Made by a program: the position numbers and the translations under genes. A model generated the notes under the pieces. It was not told the DNA's origin. It was given only the letters and a program-made list of their open reading frames with translations, and ran no database searches. This document shows positions 46,109 through 53,742 of a stretch of DNA of 64,000 nucleotides, piece after piece (position 1 is the first letter of the stretch; each line of letters starts with the position of its first letter). The stretch spans positions 101,193-165,192 of the forward strand of contig WTGF01000059.1 of NCBI GenBank assembly GCA_011525385.1. Reading direction: 5' to 3'. This stretch comes from Chloroflexota bacterium (GTDB lineage: Bacteria; Chloroflexota; Anaerolineae; Aggregatilineales; Phototrophicaceae).

Positions 46109-46153
46109 GAGCGGGCAATCCGATGGAGGGAGCAACTTGACCATGTTGTCTGA

Positions 46154-46186
46154 AAGGAGTCTTGCGCAAATCGCTGCGCAGAAGCT
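46154..46186 (+). promoter_or_regulatory. Unusual korA ribosome site with intervening hairpin
   Basis: AAGGAG (46154-46159) lies 27 nt before the korA ATG, too far for direct use. Between them two TGCGCA boxes (46163-46168 and 46175-46180) can pair as a stem with a 6-nt loop, which would bring the ribosome site near the ATG. Confidence 0.4.
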
Positions 46187-48019
46187 ATGGCCATAAATCT
46201 ACAATCTCAACCCAAAGTGAATACAAGTGAGCCGGTGATCAACGACTTTGCCTTCTCGGTCGCTACCAAGAACGGCTCCGGCAGCCAAACGTCCAACAAC
46301 GTGCTGGTGATGTCTCTCTTTCGCATGGGCATTCCGGTGAATGGCAAGAACTTGTTCCCGTCCAACATCAAGGGGCTGCCGACCTGGTATACCATTCGCG
46401 CCAGCAAAGACGGTTACACGGCGCGCAAGGCGATAACAGAGATCGTCGTGGCCTACAACGACGGCACCGCTACCGAAGATGTCGCCAACTTGCCGCCCGG
46501 CGGCGTCTGCATCACCACGGACAAAATCGCCCGTGTCATCAAACAGCGCGATGACATTTCCTACTACGAGATTCCTGTCGCCAAGCTCATGAGACAGACC
46601 GATGTGCCGTCGGCATTTCGCAAGCTCGTCGAGAATATGACCTATGTCGGCGCGGTCGCCAAGCTCTTCGACATCCCATTGGATCTGATCTACGATGTCT
46701 TGCTGGCTAACTTCAAGGGCAAGGAAAAACCAGCGAAGATGAACCACGATGTTATCAAACTCGCCTACGACTGGACCGCCGAAAACATTGAAAAGACCGA
46801 TCCTTATCGCTTTGAAAGCATGGATGGGACAAGCGGCAAAATCATGATGACGGGAAATGATGCCGGCGCGCTCGGCGCGGTCTTCGGTGGGGTTAATGTT
46901 GTCGCCTGGTATCCGATCACGCCCTCCACCAGTTTCGTCGACGGCATCATCAGTTTCCGGGATCTGCGCCAGAACGAAAATAAAGAGAACACTATCGCCA
47001 TCGTACAGGCGGAAGACGAATTGGCCGCCGCTGGCATCGTCACCGGCGCCGGCTGGGCTGGCAGCCGCGCGCTAACCTCAACCAGCGGTCCCGGCATTAG
47101 CTTAATGGCGGAATTCGCCGGTCTGGCTTACTTTGCCGAGATACCGGCGGTCTTCTGGAATATCACGCGCATGGGACCCAGCACCGGCCTGCCCACCCGC
47201 ACCAGCCAGGGCGACTTGCTTTTCACGCATTTCCTGGGTCATGGGGACAGCCGGCAACTTTGCCTGCTGCCGGGCAACCTGAAAGAAGCTTTCGAATTCG
47301 GCTGGAAATCCTTTGATCTGGCCGAAGCCTTGCAATCACCGGTTTTTGTCATCAGCGACCTCGACCTGGGCATGAACAACTGGCTATCTGATCCTTTCGA
47401 TTATCCCGACCAGCCCATCGACCGCGGCAAGGTGCTCGATGCGGCGCAACTCCAGAGCTTCATCGACGAACATGGCAAGTGGGGTCGCTATATGGATGTT
47501 GATGGCGATGGCATTCCCTATCGAACCGTTCCCGGCACCGATCATCCTTTCTCCGCTTATTTTGCCCGCGGCACTGGCCACGATGTCATGGCCACCTATA
47601 GCGAACGCAGCGATGACTGGGTCGAGAATATGCACCGTCTAAGCCTGAAAATGGACACAGCGCGGGAAATGCTGCCAGGGCCGATTATCGAAAACAGCAG
47701 CGGATCGGACATCGGCATCGTCACCTTCGGCACCAACGAAGACGCGGTGCGCGAAGCGCGTGATTGGCTGGCAAACGATGGCATCCAAACCGATTACTTG
47801 CGCGTCCGCGCTTTGCCGATTGCAGCCGCAGTGGGCGATTTCATTCATTCTCACAAGAGCATCTTCGTCATCGAGAACAATTTCGATGGCCAGCTAAACC
47901 AGCTCCTGCACATCGAGAGTCCCGAGGATATCTCGCATGTCCGTTCACTGGCGCTGGGCGATGGTCTGCCCATGACACCGAGCTGGATCTACGAAAACTT
48001 GAAAGAACAGGAAGGTTAA
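46187..48019 (+). CDS. korA: 2-oxoacid:ferredoxin oxidoreductase, fused gamma-alpha subunit (KorA-type)
   Basis: A 610-residue subunit. The N-terminal ~190 residues are the gamma domain (SGSQTSNNVLVMSLFRMGIPV). The alpha part follows (MMTGNDAGALGAVFGGVNVVAWYPITPST, residues about 222-250), then the EDELAAAGIVTGAGWAGSRALTSTSGPG block that contacts TPP and CoA. Together with KorB it oxidatively decarboxylates 2-oxoglutarate or a related 2-oxoacid to acyl-CoA with ferredoxin. No delta (2x[4Fe-4S]) subunit is encoded, as in two-subunit KorAB of Halobacterium and Mycobacterium. Only 2 nt separate it from korB. Confidence 0.93.
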   Translation: MAINLQSQPKVNTSEPVINDFAFSVATKNGSGSQTSNNVLVMSLFRMGIPVNGKNLFPSNIKGLPTWYTIRASKDGYTARKAITEIVVAYNDGTATEDVANLPPGGVCITTDKIARVIKQRDDISYYEIPVAKLMRQTDVPSAFRKLVENMTYVGAVAKLFDIPLDLIYDVLLANFKGKEKPAKMNHDVIKLAYDWTAENIEKTDPYRFESMDGTSGKIMMTGNDAGALGAVFGGVNVVAWYPITPSTSFVDGIISFRDLRQNENKENTIAIVQAEDELAAAGIVTGAGWAGSRALTSTSGPGISLMAEFAGLAYFAEIPAVFWNITRMGPSTGLPTRTSQGDLLFTHFLGHGDSRQLCLLPGNLKEAFEFGWKSFDLAEALQSPVFVISDLDLGMNNWLSDPFDYPDQPIDRGKVLDAAQLQSFIDEHGKWGRYMDVDGDGIPYRTVPGTDHPFSAYFARGTGHDVMATYSERSDDWVENMHRLSLKMDTAREMLPGPIIENSSGSDIGIVTFGTNEDAVREARDWLANDGIQTDYLRVRALPIAAAVGDFIHSHKSIFVIENNFDGQLNQLLHIESPEDISHVRSLALGDGLPMTPSWIYENLKEQEG

Positions 48020-48021
48020 TC

Positions 48022-49068
48022 ATGCCACCTCGCGTCAATCAGCTAGGTTTGAGCCGAAATGAATACAAGGGCCGTCCCAGTACGCTTTGTCCCGGCTGCG
48101 GTCATGATTCAATCTCGAACCAGATAATCAGCATTGCCTATGAAATGGGCATCGAACAGCACAAATTCATCAAAGTCAGTGGTATCGGCTGCTCCAGCAA
48201 GACGCCTGCGTATTTCTTGGGGGGATCGCACGGTTTTAACGCTTTGCATGGTCGGATGCCCTCTGTGGTGACCGGCGCGCTCTTGGCAAACAAGGATTTG
48301 GCCTGCATAGCCGTCAGCGGCGATGGAGACAGCGGATCCATTGGCATGGGACAATTCAAGCACGTGATCCGCCGCAATGTTCCCTTTGTCTACATCATTG
48401 AGAACAACGGCGTTTATGGCTTGACCAAAGGGCAGTTCTCGGCGACGGCGGACGAGGGCCAGTTCCTGAAGTACTACGGACTGAATGAAATGCCGCCAAT
48501 TGATCTCGCGCTGGAAGCGGTGATCTCGGGCGCGTCCTTCGTGGCGCGCAGCTTCAGCGGCGACGCCAAACAAGTGCGGGCGCTATTGCAGGCCGCCCTT
48601 CTCCATCAGGGAACGGCCGTACTCGATATCATCAGCCCCTGCGTCACCTTCAATAATGCCGAAACTTCAACCAAGAGCTTTCCCTACGGCAAGGACAACG
48701 AGGTGCCCTTGCACGAAATCCAGATTCTCGCCCCGGACTACGTGGATGCGAAAGAAGAGATCGAAGTCGGCGACTACGAAGCCGGCGATATCATTGATGT
48801 CGAAATGCACGACGGCAGTTTCATTCGGCTAAAGAAGCTGGACAACGATCACGACCCGCGCAATCGCCGTATGGCAATTGATGTCCTGGAACAATCCCTG
48901 CGTGAGCAGATCTTCTCCACCGGCTTGATTTACTACGAGGAACCGCGTCCCACGCTGGCCGATACCGAAGACCTGGTATCGACGCCCCTGGCGCGTCTTG
49001 ATGAGGGCAGCCTGAGGCCTTCGAAAGACGCTTTCGAAAGCGTTATGCGGGGTCTGATGGCAAGCTGA
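48022..49068 (+). CDS. korB: 2-oxoacid:ferredoxin oxidoreductase, beta subunit (KorB-type)
   Basis: A 348-residue subunit. ATG 48022 is used: AGGAAGG is upstream and the CPGCGHDSI block lies 22 residues in, as in the family. The frame extends far upstream only as a shadow of korA. The TPP-Mg motif SGDGDSGSIGMGQ...VPFVYIIENNGVYGLTKGQ is complete, and the Fe-S cysteines are CPGC plus C54 in GIGCSSK and later C residues. A strong terminator follows. Substrate is probably 2-oxoglutarate, which would close the TCA cycle with the acnA and citrate synthase genes. Confidence 0.93.
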   Translation: MPPRVNQLGLSRNEYKGRPSTLCPGCGHDSISNQIISIAYEMGIEQHKFIKVSGIGCSSKTPAYFLGGSHGFNALHGRMPSVVTGALLANKDLACIAVSGDGDSGSIGMGQFKHVIRRNVPFVYIIENNGVYGLTKGQFSATADEGQFLKYYGLNEMPPIDLALEAVISGASFVARSFSGDAKQVRALLQAALLHQGTAVLDIISPCVTFNNAETSTKSFPYGKDNEVPLHEIQILAPDYVDAKEEIEVGDYEAGDIIDVEMHDGSFIRLKKLDNDHDPRNRRMAIDVLEQSLREQIFSTGLIYYEEPRPTLADTEDLVSTPLARLDEGSLRPSKDAFESVMRGLMAS

Positions 49069-49090
49069 AGCATATCTCAAGAAGACATTA

Positions 49091-49124
49091 AAGAGACCAG
49101 CCGTACGCGCTGGTCTCTTTTCTT
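49091..49124. terminator. Rho-independent, possibly bidirectional terminator between korB and moeB
   Basis: aagagaccagc (49091-49101), 7-nt loop, gctggtctctt (49109-49119): a perfect 11-bp stem followed by ttctta on the plus strand. It lies 22 nt after korB and 9 nt before the end of the convergent E1-like gene, so it can serve both, though the U-run on the minus side is poor. Confidence 0.88.
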
Positions 49125-49132
49125 ATTGCCGA

Positions 49133-50380
49133 TCAGTACTTCGGCATATCGGGATCGATCTCGTCCGCCCAAGCCAGGATGCCGCCCTCGACATTGAACA
49201 TCTTGTCCAGGTCATAACCGATCTCCGACAAATAGGCGATGCTGTCGGCGCTTCGTACCCCCGAGCGGCAGTGCAAGTACAAGGTCTTGTCCTTCGGGAT
49301 GTCCTTCAAGACCGTCTCTTCCCACAGTCGGCGGCCGCCCTGTATCCCGTTCTTCGCCAATTGGATATCCGGTTTGGGGATCTTCACCGTGCCATCGATG
49401 ACACTGATGTCCCATTCATGCGGATCGCGCACATCAATCACGACTACATCGTCGCCGTTTTCAAGTGCGGATTTGACCTCATGGACGCTGACGGTCTTGA
49501 TGTCGAGTTCCTCGCTCTCGTCCGCCGAGCTGAATTCGCTGTGATCATGCGCCGGCATGCCGCAGAATTGCTCATAGTCGATCAGCACGACATCCGCCTT
49601 GTCAACGCCGCATACCGGGCAGTCCGGATCTTTGCGGACTTTGATGGTTTGGAAACTCATTTCCAGGGCATCGTACAGCATCATTCGGCCGATCATCGGC
49701 TCGCCGATTCCCAGCAACAGCTTGATCGCTTCGGTCGCTTGCATGGTGCCGATCGTGCCGGGCAGTATGCCCAGAACCCCGCCTTCCGCGCAACTTGGCA
49801 CCAGACCCGGCGGCGGCGGCTCGGGGAACATGCAGCGATAGCAGGGACCGCTCTCGGCATAAAACACGCTTAGCTGACCCTCAAAGCGGAAAATGCTGCC
49901 ATAGACATTCGGGATTCCCAGTTTCACGCAGGCATCGTTGACCAGGTATCGCGTCGGGAAGTTGTCGGTACCGTCGATGACAATGTCCCAATCCTCGCTG
50001 AATATTCGTTCGGCATTCTCGGATGTCAGCGGCTCGTTGTACTTGACCACATCGATATCTGGATTGAGATCGAGCATACGATCGGCGGCGCTGTCCAGCT
50101 TGGAGGCGCCAACGGTGCTTACGCCGTGTATCACCTGGCGCTGTAGATTAGTGAAGTCGACCACGTCATAATCCACCAATCCAATCCGTCCGATGCCGGC
50201 AGCGGCCAGATAAAGCGCCAGAGGGCTGCCCAAGCCACCGGTGCCGATCAAAAGGACATTGGAGGCCTTCAATCGCCTTTGGCCCTCGATCCCGACTTCC
50301 GGCATGATGACGTGGCGACTGTAGCGTTTGACTTCCTCGTTGTTCAAATGAGCAATGCGACTATGTAGACTTGTCATCAT
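49133..50380 (-). CDS. moeB: E1-like adenylyltransferase fused to rhodanese (MoeB/MoeZ/ThiF type)
   Basis: A 415-residue MoeZ/MOCS3-like protein. ATG 50380 overlaps the carrier stop as ATGA; a GTG (50386) and ATG (50377) also fit. Domain 1 (about 10-260) has IGTGGLGSPLA for ATP, DGTDNFPTRY, the SCAEGGVLG cysteine and the two zinc pairs CYRC and CPVC. Domain 2 is a rhodanese with active loop LHCRSGVRS (about 380). It should adenylate the C-terminal Gly of the carrier next to it, then hand over sulfur from the rhodanese Cys. Substrates could be molybdopterin, thiamine, cysteine or thiolated tRNA synthesis. Confidence 0.93.
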   Translation of the reverse strand: MMTSLHSRIAHLNNEEVKRYSRHVIMPEVGIEGQRRLKASNVLLIGTGGLGSPLALYLAAAGIGRIGLVDYDVVDFTNLQRQVIHGVSTVGASKLDSAADRMLDLNPDIDVVKYNEPLTSENAERIFSEDWDIVIDGTDNFPTRYLVNDACVKLGIPNVYGSIFRFEGQLSVFYAESGPCYRCMFPEPPPPGLVPSCAEGGVLGILPGTIGTMQATEAIKLLLGIGEPMIGRMMLYDALEMSFQTIKVRKDPDCPVCGVDKADVVLIDYEQFCGMPAHDHSEFSSADESEELDIKTVSVHEVKSALENGDDVVVIDVRDPHEWDISVIDGTVKIPKPDIQLAKNGIQGGRRLWEETVLKDIPKDKTLYLHCRSGVRSADSIAYLSEIGYDLDKMFNVEGGILAWADEIDPDMPKY

Positions 50381-50679
50381 TTCCACCCCGGTAAGCTCGG
50401 TGCGATCATTCCTCCGCCGGCGATGCTGGGGATGATGCGCAAGCTGTCGCTTGCCGCAATCTCCGTATCAAGACCCTGCATGAAACGGATGTCCTCGTCG
50501 TCTATGAAAATGTTTACAAAGCTGCGCAGTTCATCGTCGTTAAACAAGTGTACGCGCAGGTCTGGATGCGCTTCTACCAAGTTCATCAGCGCTTCGCCAA
50601 CCGTCCCGCCAACCACCTCAATGTTGGATGCGCCGCCCGTATAGGCGCGCAACGGCGTTGGGATTCGAATGCTCGCCAT
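50377..50679 (-). CDS. MoaD/ThiS/CysO-like ubiquitin-fold sulfur carrier with C-terminal extension
   Basis: A 100-residue beta-grasp protein: IRIPTPLRAYTGG, EALMNLVEAHPDL, VNIFIDDEDIRFMQGLDTEI, then IIPSIAGG at 82-89. Mature sulfur carriers end at Gly-Gly; here 11 further residues (G-MIAPSLPGWK) follow, ending at a TGA that overlaps the E1 start. The DEDIRF...GLDT and PSIAGG region resembles mycobacterial CysO (PAVAGG end). The extension must be removed before adenylation, and the JAMM peptidase encoded upstream is the obvious candidate, as for QbsE/QbsD. Start ATG 50679 follows AGGAGAAG. Confidence 0.9.
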   Translation of the reverse strand: MASIRIPTPLRAYTGGASNIEVVGGTVGEALMNLVEAHPDLRVHLFNDDELRSFVNIFIDDEDIRFMQGLDTEIAASDSLRIIPSIAGGGMIAPSLPGWK

Positions 50680-50750
50680 GTTTCTCTTCTCCTTCTATTC
50701 TCTTATGCCTCAGTTTCTCAGTAGTACCAATAAAATAATACGAAGAAATC

Positions 50751-50892
50751 TCATTTGTAGCGAAAGTTCTGAATCTAATCCTAGTCCCGCCGAATGCCGC
50801 TCCCCCTCCCTGATGCTTCGGGGAGGGGGCCGGGGGGTGGGGTTGAATAAATGCATTTTCACATTCTCAATTACTTACTTGGAATTACTTCT
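50751..50892 (-). repeat. Dispersed 140-bp repeat, copy 2 (inverted)
   Basis: Reverse-oriented close copy of 12503-12642, with the same head (agaagtaattccaag), GC-rich core and actttcgctacaaatga end. It sits between the JAMM peptidase gene and the carrier gene and accounts for most of the 248-bp gap that splits this module. Confidence 0.85.
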
Positions 50893-50927
50893 GCTTCGCG
50901 TCGTTGATTCCTGGAATCGCGCCTCAA

Positions 50928-51362
50928 CTAATCGATTTCAAGCACATGGAGTTCTTCTCTATCAAAGACGCTTCGATCCGCCCGTAACTTCCAAACGCGC
51001 ATATCGCTTGCCCGCCCCATTTCGACCGAAGAAATAATGTATAGGAAATTCGGCAGGGCGTGCTCTCGGTCGTACTCGGACGGGATCGCTGGCGAATCCG
51101 GATGACTGTGATAATACCCCACCAACATTAGCCCGCGGTCGTCGGCTTCATCTTCGAGGCGCATCCAGTCTTGCGGGGTCATCGCGTAACGATGATACTG
51201 TTCCTCTTCCTCGAAAACGTTGTCCACCTGAATGATGTCGCGGATGACAGTGCTATTGTCTTCCAGCTCGCCCAAAAGGAAGCCCCCGCCTTCGTTGGGA
51301 TAGGTATCCTCCATCTGCTCGAATATCCGGCTTTGAAGGAGCGTTCCTAACCGAACCGTCAT
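50928..51362 (-). CDS. JAMM/MPN+ (M67) metallopeptidase, Mec/QbsD-like
   Basis: A 144-residue single-domain peptidase. The JAMM zinc site is complete: E24 in YPNEGGGFLLG and H85-S-H87-(7)-S95-xx-D98 in VGYYHSHPDSPAIPSEYD. The start MTVRLGTLLQSRIFEQM matches bacterial Mec-type proteins. M. tuberculosis Mec releases cysteine from CysO-Cys, and Pseudomonas QbsD trims the QbsE tail. Here trimming of the 11-residue carrier tail is the most direct hypothesis. It lies upstream of the carrier and E1 genes on the same strand, separated from them by a 140-bp repeat. Confidence 0.92.
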   Translation of the reverse strand: MTVRLGTLLQSRIFEQMEDTYPNEGGGFLLGELEDNSTVIRDIIQVDNVFEEEEQYHRYAMTPQDWMRLEDEADDRGLMLVGYYHSHPDSPAIPSEYDREHALPNFLYIISSVEMGRASDMRVWKLRADRSVFDREELHVLEID

Positions 51363-51906
51363 AGTAGATTTGTTTCCCCGTTACCACAATCAAAAAGAGC
51401 CAACTCTTGCGTGTTGACTCTCGTTTCTTTCGTTGCCGGTTGCTGACCAGACGTCTTCAATCAGCAGAAATCCCCACACGCCAGACATTACGGAGCCCTT
51501 TGCTGCAACAACAGAGGCATCCGGTTTTCGTAGATTGAGTCGCTTTACAGTTCACCATGGCGCATAGATTAGCACTTTCGGGGGCGATGCGCAACGGTAG
51601 ATCTCTCCCGTGGGTTGCCTCACTCGGACCCCCGCGGATCGTTGATCCCGGTCTGTTGATCTGCCATTCTGCTGATTGTCATTGAAGGGGCGTATTGACA
51701 GTGCTATACTTCCCTGTCTAATGATAATCTCGACTTATGATCTATTGCTGAAGACAACGACCAGGCTGCGCCTGACTCAACGCACAAGGGGCAAACAGTT
51801 GCGACCAACCTGGGACTGTGAGAAGAGAAACTGCTTGACGCGGCGGCAACTATGCTGCGATTGGAACAAACCCCGGGAAAACCGAATCGACAAGGAGACT
51901 CGCTAG
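51363..51906. other. Long divergent intergenic region between the JAMM and citrate synthase genes
   Basis: No gene is seen. It holds a weak imperfect hairpin (51396-51421), the citrate synthase promoter candidates (51682-51724) and about 190 nt of leader before the citrate synthase ATG. The half-site ttagcactt near 51569 has no partner. The promoter of the JAMM gene was not recognised. Confidence 0.6.
51682..51710 (+). promoter_or_regulatory. Candidate promoter of citrate synthase
   Basis: TTGAAG (51682-51687), 17-nt spacer, TATACT (51705-51710). A second -35, TTGACA at 51695-51700, overlaps it with weak -10 options near 51719. Either gives a leader of roughly 180-190 nt. Confidence 0.55.
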
Positions 51907-53043
51907 ATGGCAAGTAAAGGTGGGCTAGAGGGAGTCGTCGTAGCGGATATTGCGACGAGCTTCATTGACGGAACAATCGGCAAACTGATTTATAGCGGCT
52001 ATGCCATTGAAGAACTTGCCGAAAACACATCCTTTGAAGAAGTCTTGTTCCTGCTTCACTACACACGCCTGCCGAAGCAAGCCGAATACGAAGCGCTGCG
52101 GAGCGATATCGCAAAGAATGCCGCGATTCCACATCCGATCATAGACATGATGCAGTCCTTGCCGGATAACACGCCGGCAATGGCGGCGCTTCGTACCGCC
52201 GTTTCCATGCTCTCTGTCTTTGACGAGGACGCGGAAAACCTGACGGACAAAGACCTGGCCTTGTCCAAGACAGTACGGCTGACCGGGCAAATCACGACGA
52301 TTTGCGCCGCCTGGATGCGCATCACAAAAGGACTGGAACCGATCCCCCCGCGCCAGGATCTGACTTTGGCGCAGAACTTCGTGTACATGATGTCGGGCGA
52401 CGAACCCGATGCAACCGCCAGCGCCGCGGTCGATGTCTATCTGGTATTGCTCGCTGAACACGGCATGAACGCCAGCACCTTTGCTGCCCGAGTCATTACC
52501 GCGACCGGCTCTGATATGCACAGCGCAGTTGTCGGTGGTATCGCCGCGCTGAAGGGACCTGCGCATGGCGGCGCCAACGCCGAGGCCATGAAAATGTTCC
52601 TGGAAATCGGCGAAGTAGAGAACGTACTTCCCTGGTTTGAAAAATACGTCAAGACCGGTGAGCGTCGGATCATGGGGATTGGGCACCGCGTCTACAAATC
52701 CAATGACCCGCGCGCCGGCATCCTCAAGCGTCACGCCAAAGCCCTGGCGGAAAGCTCGGGCAAGCGCAAGTGGTACGATATTGCCGTCAAGCTGGAGGAA
52801 ACAGCTCGAGCCGACGAATATTTCATCTCGCGCAATCTTTACCCCAATGTCGATTATTACAGCGCAATTGTGCTTTACACCCTGGATCTGGACGTCGACA
52901 TGTTCACGCCCCTTTTTGTGATGTCGCGCATTGCCGGATGGTCGGCGCATATTATCGGCCAGATGGGTGGACGCCTTATCCGCCCCAAGGCAAACTATGT
53001 TGGACCCTGCGATCTCAAGTGGGCGCCCCTGTCCGAGCGCTAG
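51907..53043 (+). CDS. gltA: Citrate synthase
   Basis: A 378-residue enzyme of the short, archaeal/Gram-positive type. ATG 51907 follows AAGGAGA with a 10-nt gap. Catalytic residues line up as H220 (GPAHGG), H260 (GIGHRVYKSNDPRA) and D316 (YPNVDYYSA); LAEHGMNASTF supplies H185. It condenses oxaloacetate with acetyl-CoA. 2-methylcitrate synthase is a close relative, but no prp genes are nearby. The gene is monocistronic, with repeats downstream. Confidence 0.95.
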   Translation: MASKGGLEGVVVADIATSFIDGTIGKLIYSGYAIEELAENTSFEEVLFLLHYTRLPKQAEYEALRSDIAKNAAIPHPIIDMMQSLPDNTPAMAALRTAVSMLSVFDEDAENLTDKDLALSKTVRLTGQITTICAAWMRITKGLEPIPPRQDLTLAQNFVYMMSGDEPDATASAAVDVYLVLLAEHGMNASTFAARVITATGSDMHSAVVGGIAALKGPAHGGANAEAMKMFLEIGEVENVLPWFEKYVKTGERRIMGIGHRVYKSNDPRAGILKRHAKALAESSGKRKWYDIAVKLEETARADEYFISRNLYPNVDYYSAIVLYTLDLDVDMFTPLFVMSRIAGWSAHIIGQMGGRLIRPKANYVGPCDLKWAPLSER

Positions 53044-53086
53044 GACACACAAGCGCGATTTTCAACGGCGACCATGAGCAGCTAGA

Positions 53087-53229
53087 TACTGTATCGAAAT
53101 TGGTCGAAATTAGAATAATTCATTTCACTACCAATGCGCTAAAGAACGCGGAGAGCAACAATACTGTAGAATTGTTCTCGGTGTCCTCGGTGGTTAAGCT
53201 TTTGGTTTCAACTGAAATGGATACACTAC
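53087..53229. repeat. Interspersed repeat (copy B of the 143/163-bp family)
   Basis: Matches 26333-26495 from tactgtatcg to ggatacacta, including aaagaacgcggagagcaaca and ctcggtgtcctcggtggtta, without that copy's extra ~20 bases. It starts 43 nt after the citrate synthase stop. Confidence 0.8.
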
Positions 53230-53237
53230 CAGCAGCC

Positions 53238-53664
53238 CCCAGGGCAATTGCATCAAAATGAACATGCACTGCAATGAACACGATACAAACTTAAATGTCG
53301 CCACAGAGACACAGAAGTAAATTCAAGTGAGTCGTGCAACTCCAAAATAATAGTCGTTGGTAGGGGCGACCCGCCGGGTCGCCCGAAACCGCAAGTCGCA
53401 GCGACAGCAGGCTACCGGATTGGTCGCCCCACAAGGCTCGCTTTCGTTGCATAACTTACTGGCGCTTACTGGGGCACTGACCGACAGCACAGAGAAAATC
53501 TTTCATTTCTTAGGAAACGTGAAATCTCACTTCAATTTTGGATTCCGCGACAAGCAATTTTACCCATTTATACATCATTCCAGAGCTGCTCTGCCCGGAA
53601 AAAGTTAAACTCGGTGCTCTCGGTGTCCTCGGTGGTGAAATAATCATTTGATGCGATTGCCCTG
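53238..53664. repeat. MITE-like 427-bp element with terminal inverted repeats
   Basis: Left end CAGGGCAATTGCATCAAAATGA (22 bases, 53239-53260) is mirrored by the right end TCATTTGATGCGATTGCCCTG (53644-53664). Both sides are bordered by the 10-bp direct repeat CCAGCAGCCC (53228-53237 and 53665-53674). Inside are the agtcgtgcaactcc block, a GTAGGGG hairpin (53364-53384) and a ctcggtg-type tail. No transposase is encoded; the 83-codon frame at 53357 is not gene-like. Confidence 0.7.
53364..53384. repeat. GTAGGGG-type palindromic hairpin, copy A
   Basis: GGGCGACCC (53364-53372), loop GCC, GGGTCGCCC (53376-53384): a perfect 9-bp stem directly after the gtagg motif. Confidence 0.8.
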
Positions 53665-53742
53665 CCAGCAGCCCACACCGATTTGCCTATGACCAATTTT
53701 TTATGCTAAGCTGATTCCAGCGCTTGCTTAGGAATCGGCGGC

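Noticed and set aside
49133..51362. Antiphage ubiquitin-like system (CBASS type II or Bil)
   Set aside because: No CD-NTase, effector or E2 gene; the E1 carries a rhodanese, which points to sulfur transfer.
51566..51576. CIRCE-like heat-shock half site (ttagcactt)
   Set aside because: No inverted partner at the right distance and no chaperone gene nearby.
51925..53052. 375-codon open frame antisense to citrate synthase
   Set aside because: Mirrors the codon structure of a clearly conserved gene; the antisense product shows no domain or ribosome site.
53357..53608. 83-codon frame between citrate synthase and the first rhomboid
   Set aside because: Lies inside the MITE-like repeat and covers its hairpin; no protein-like features.
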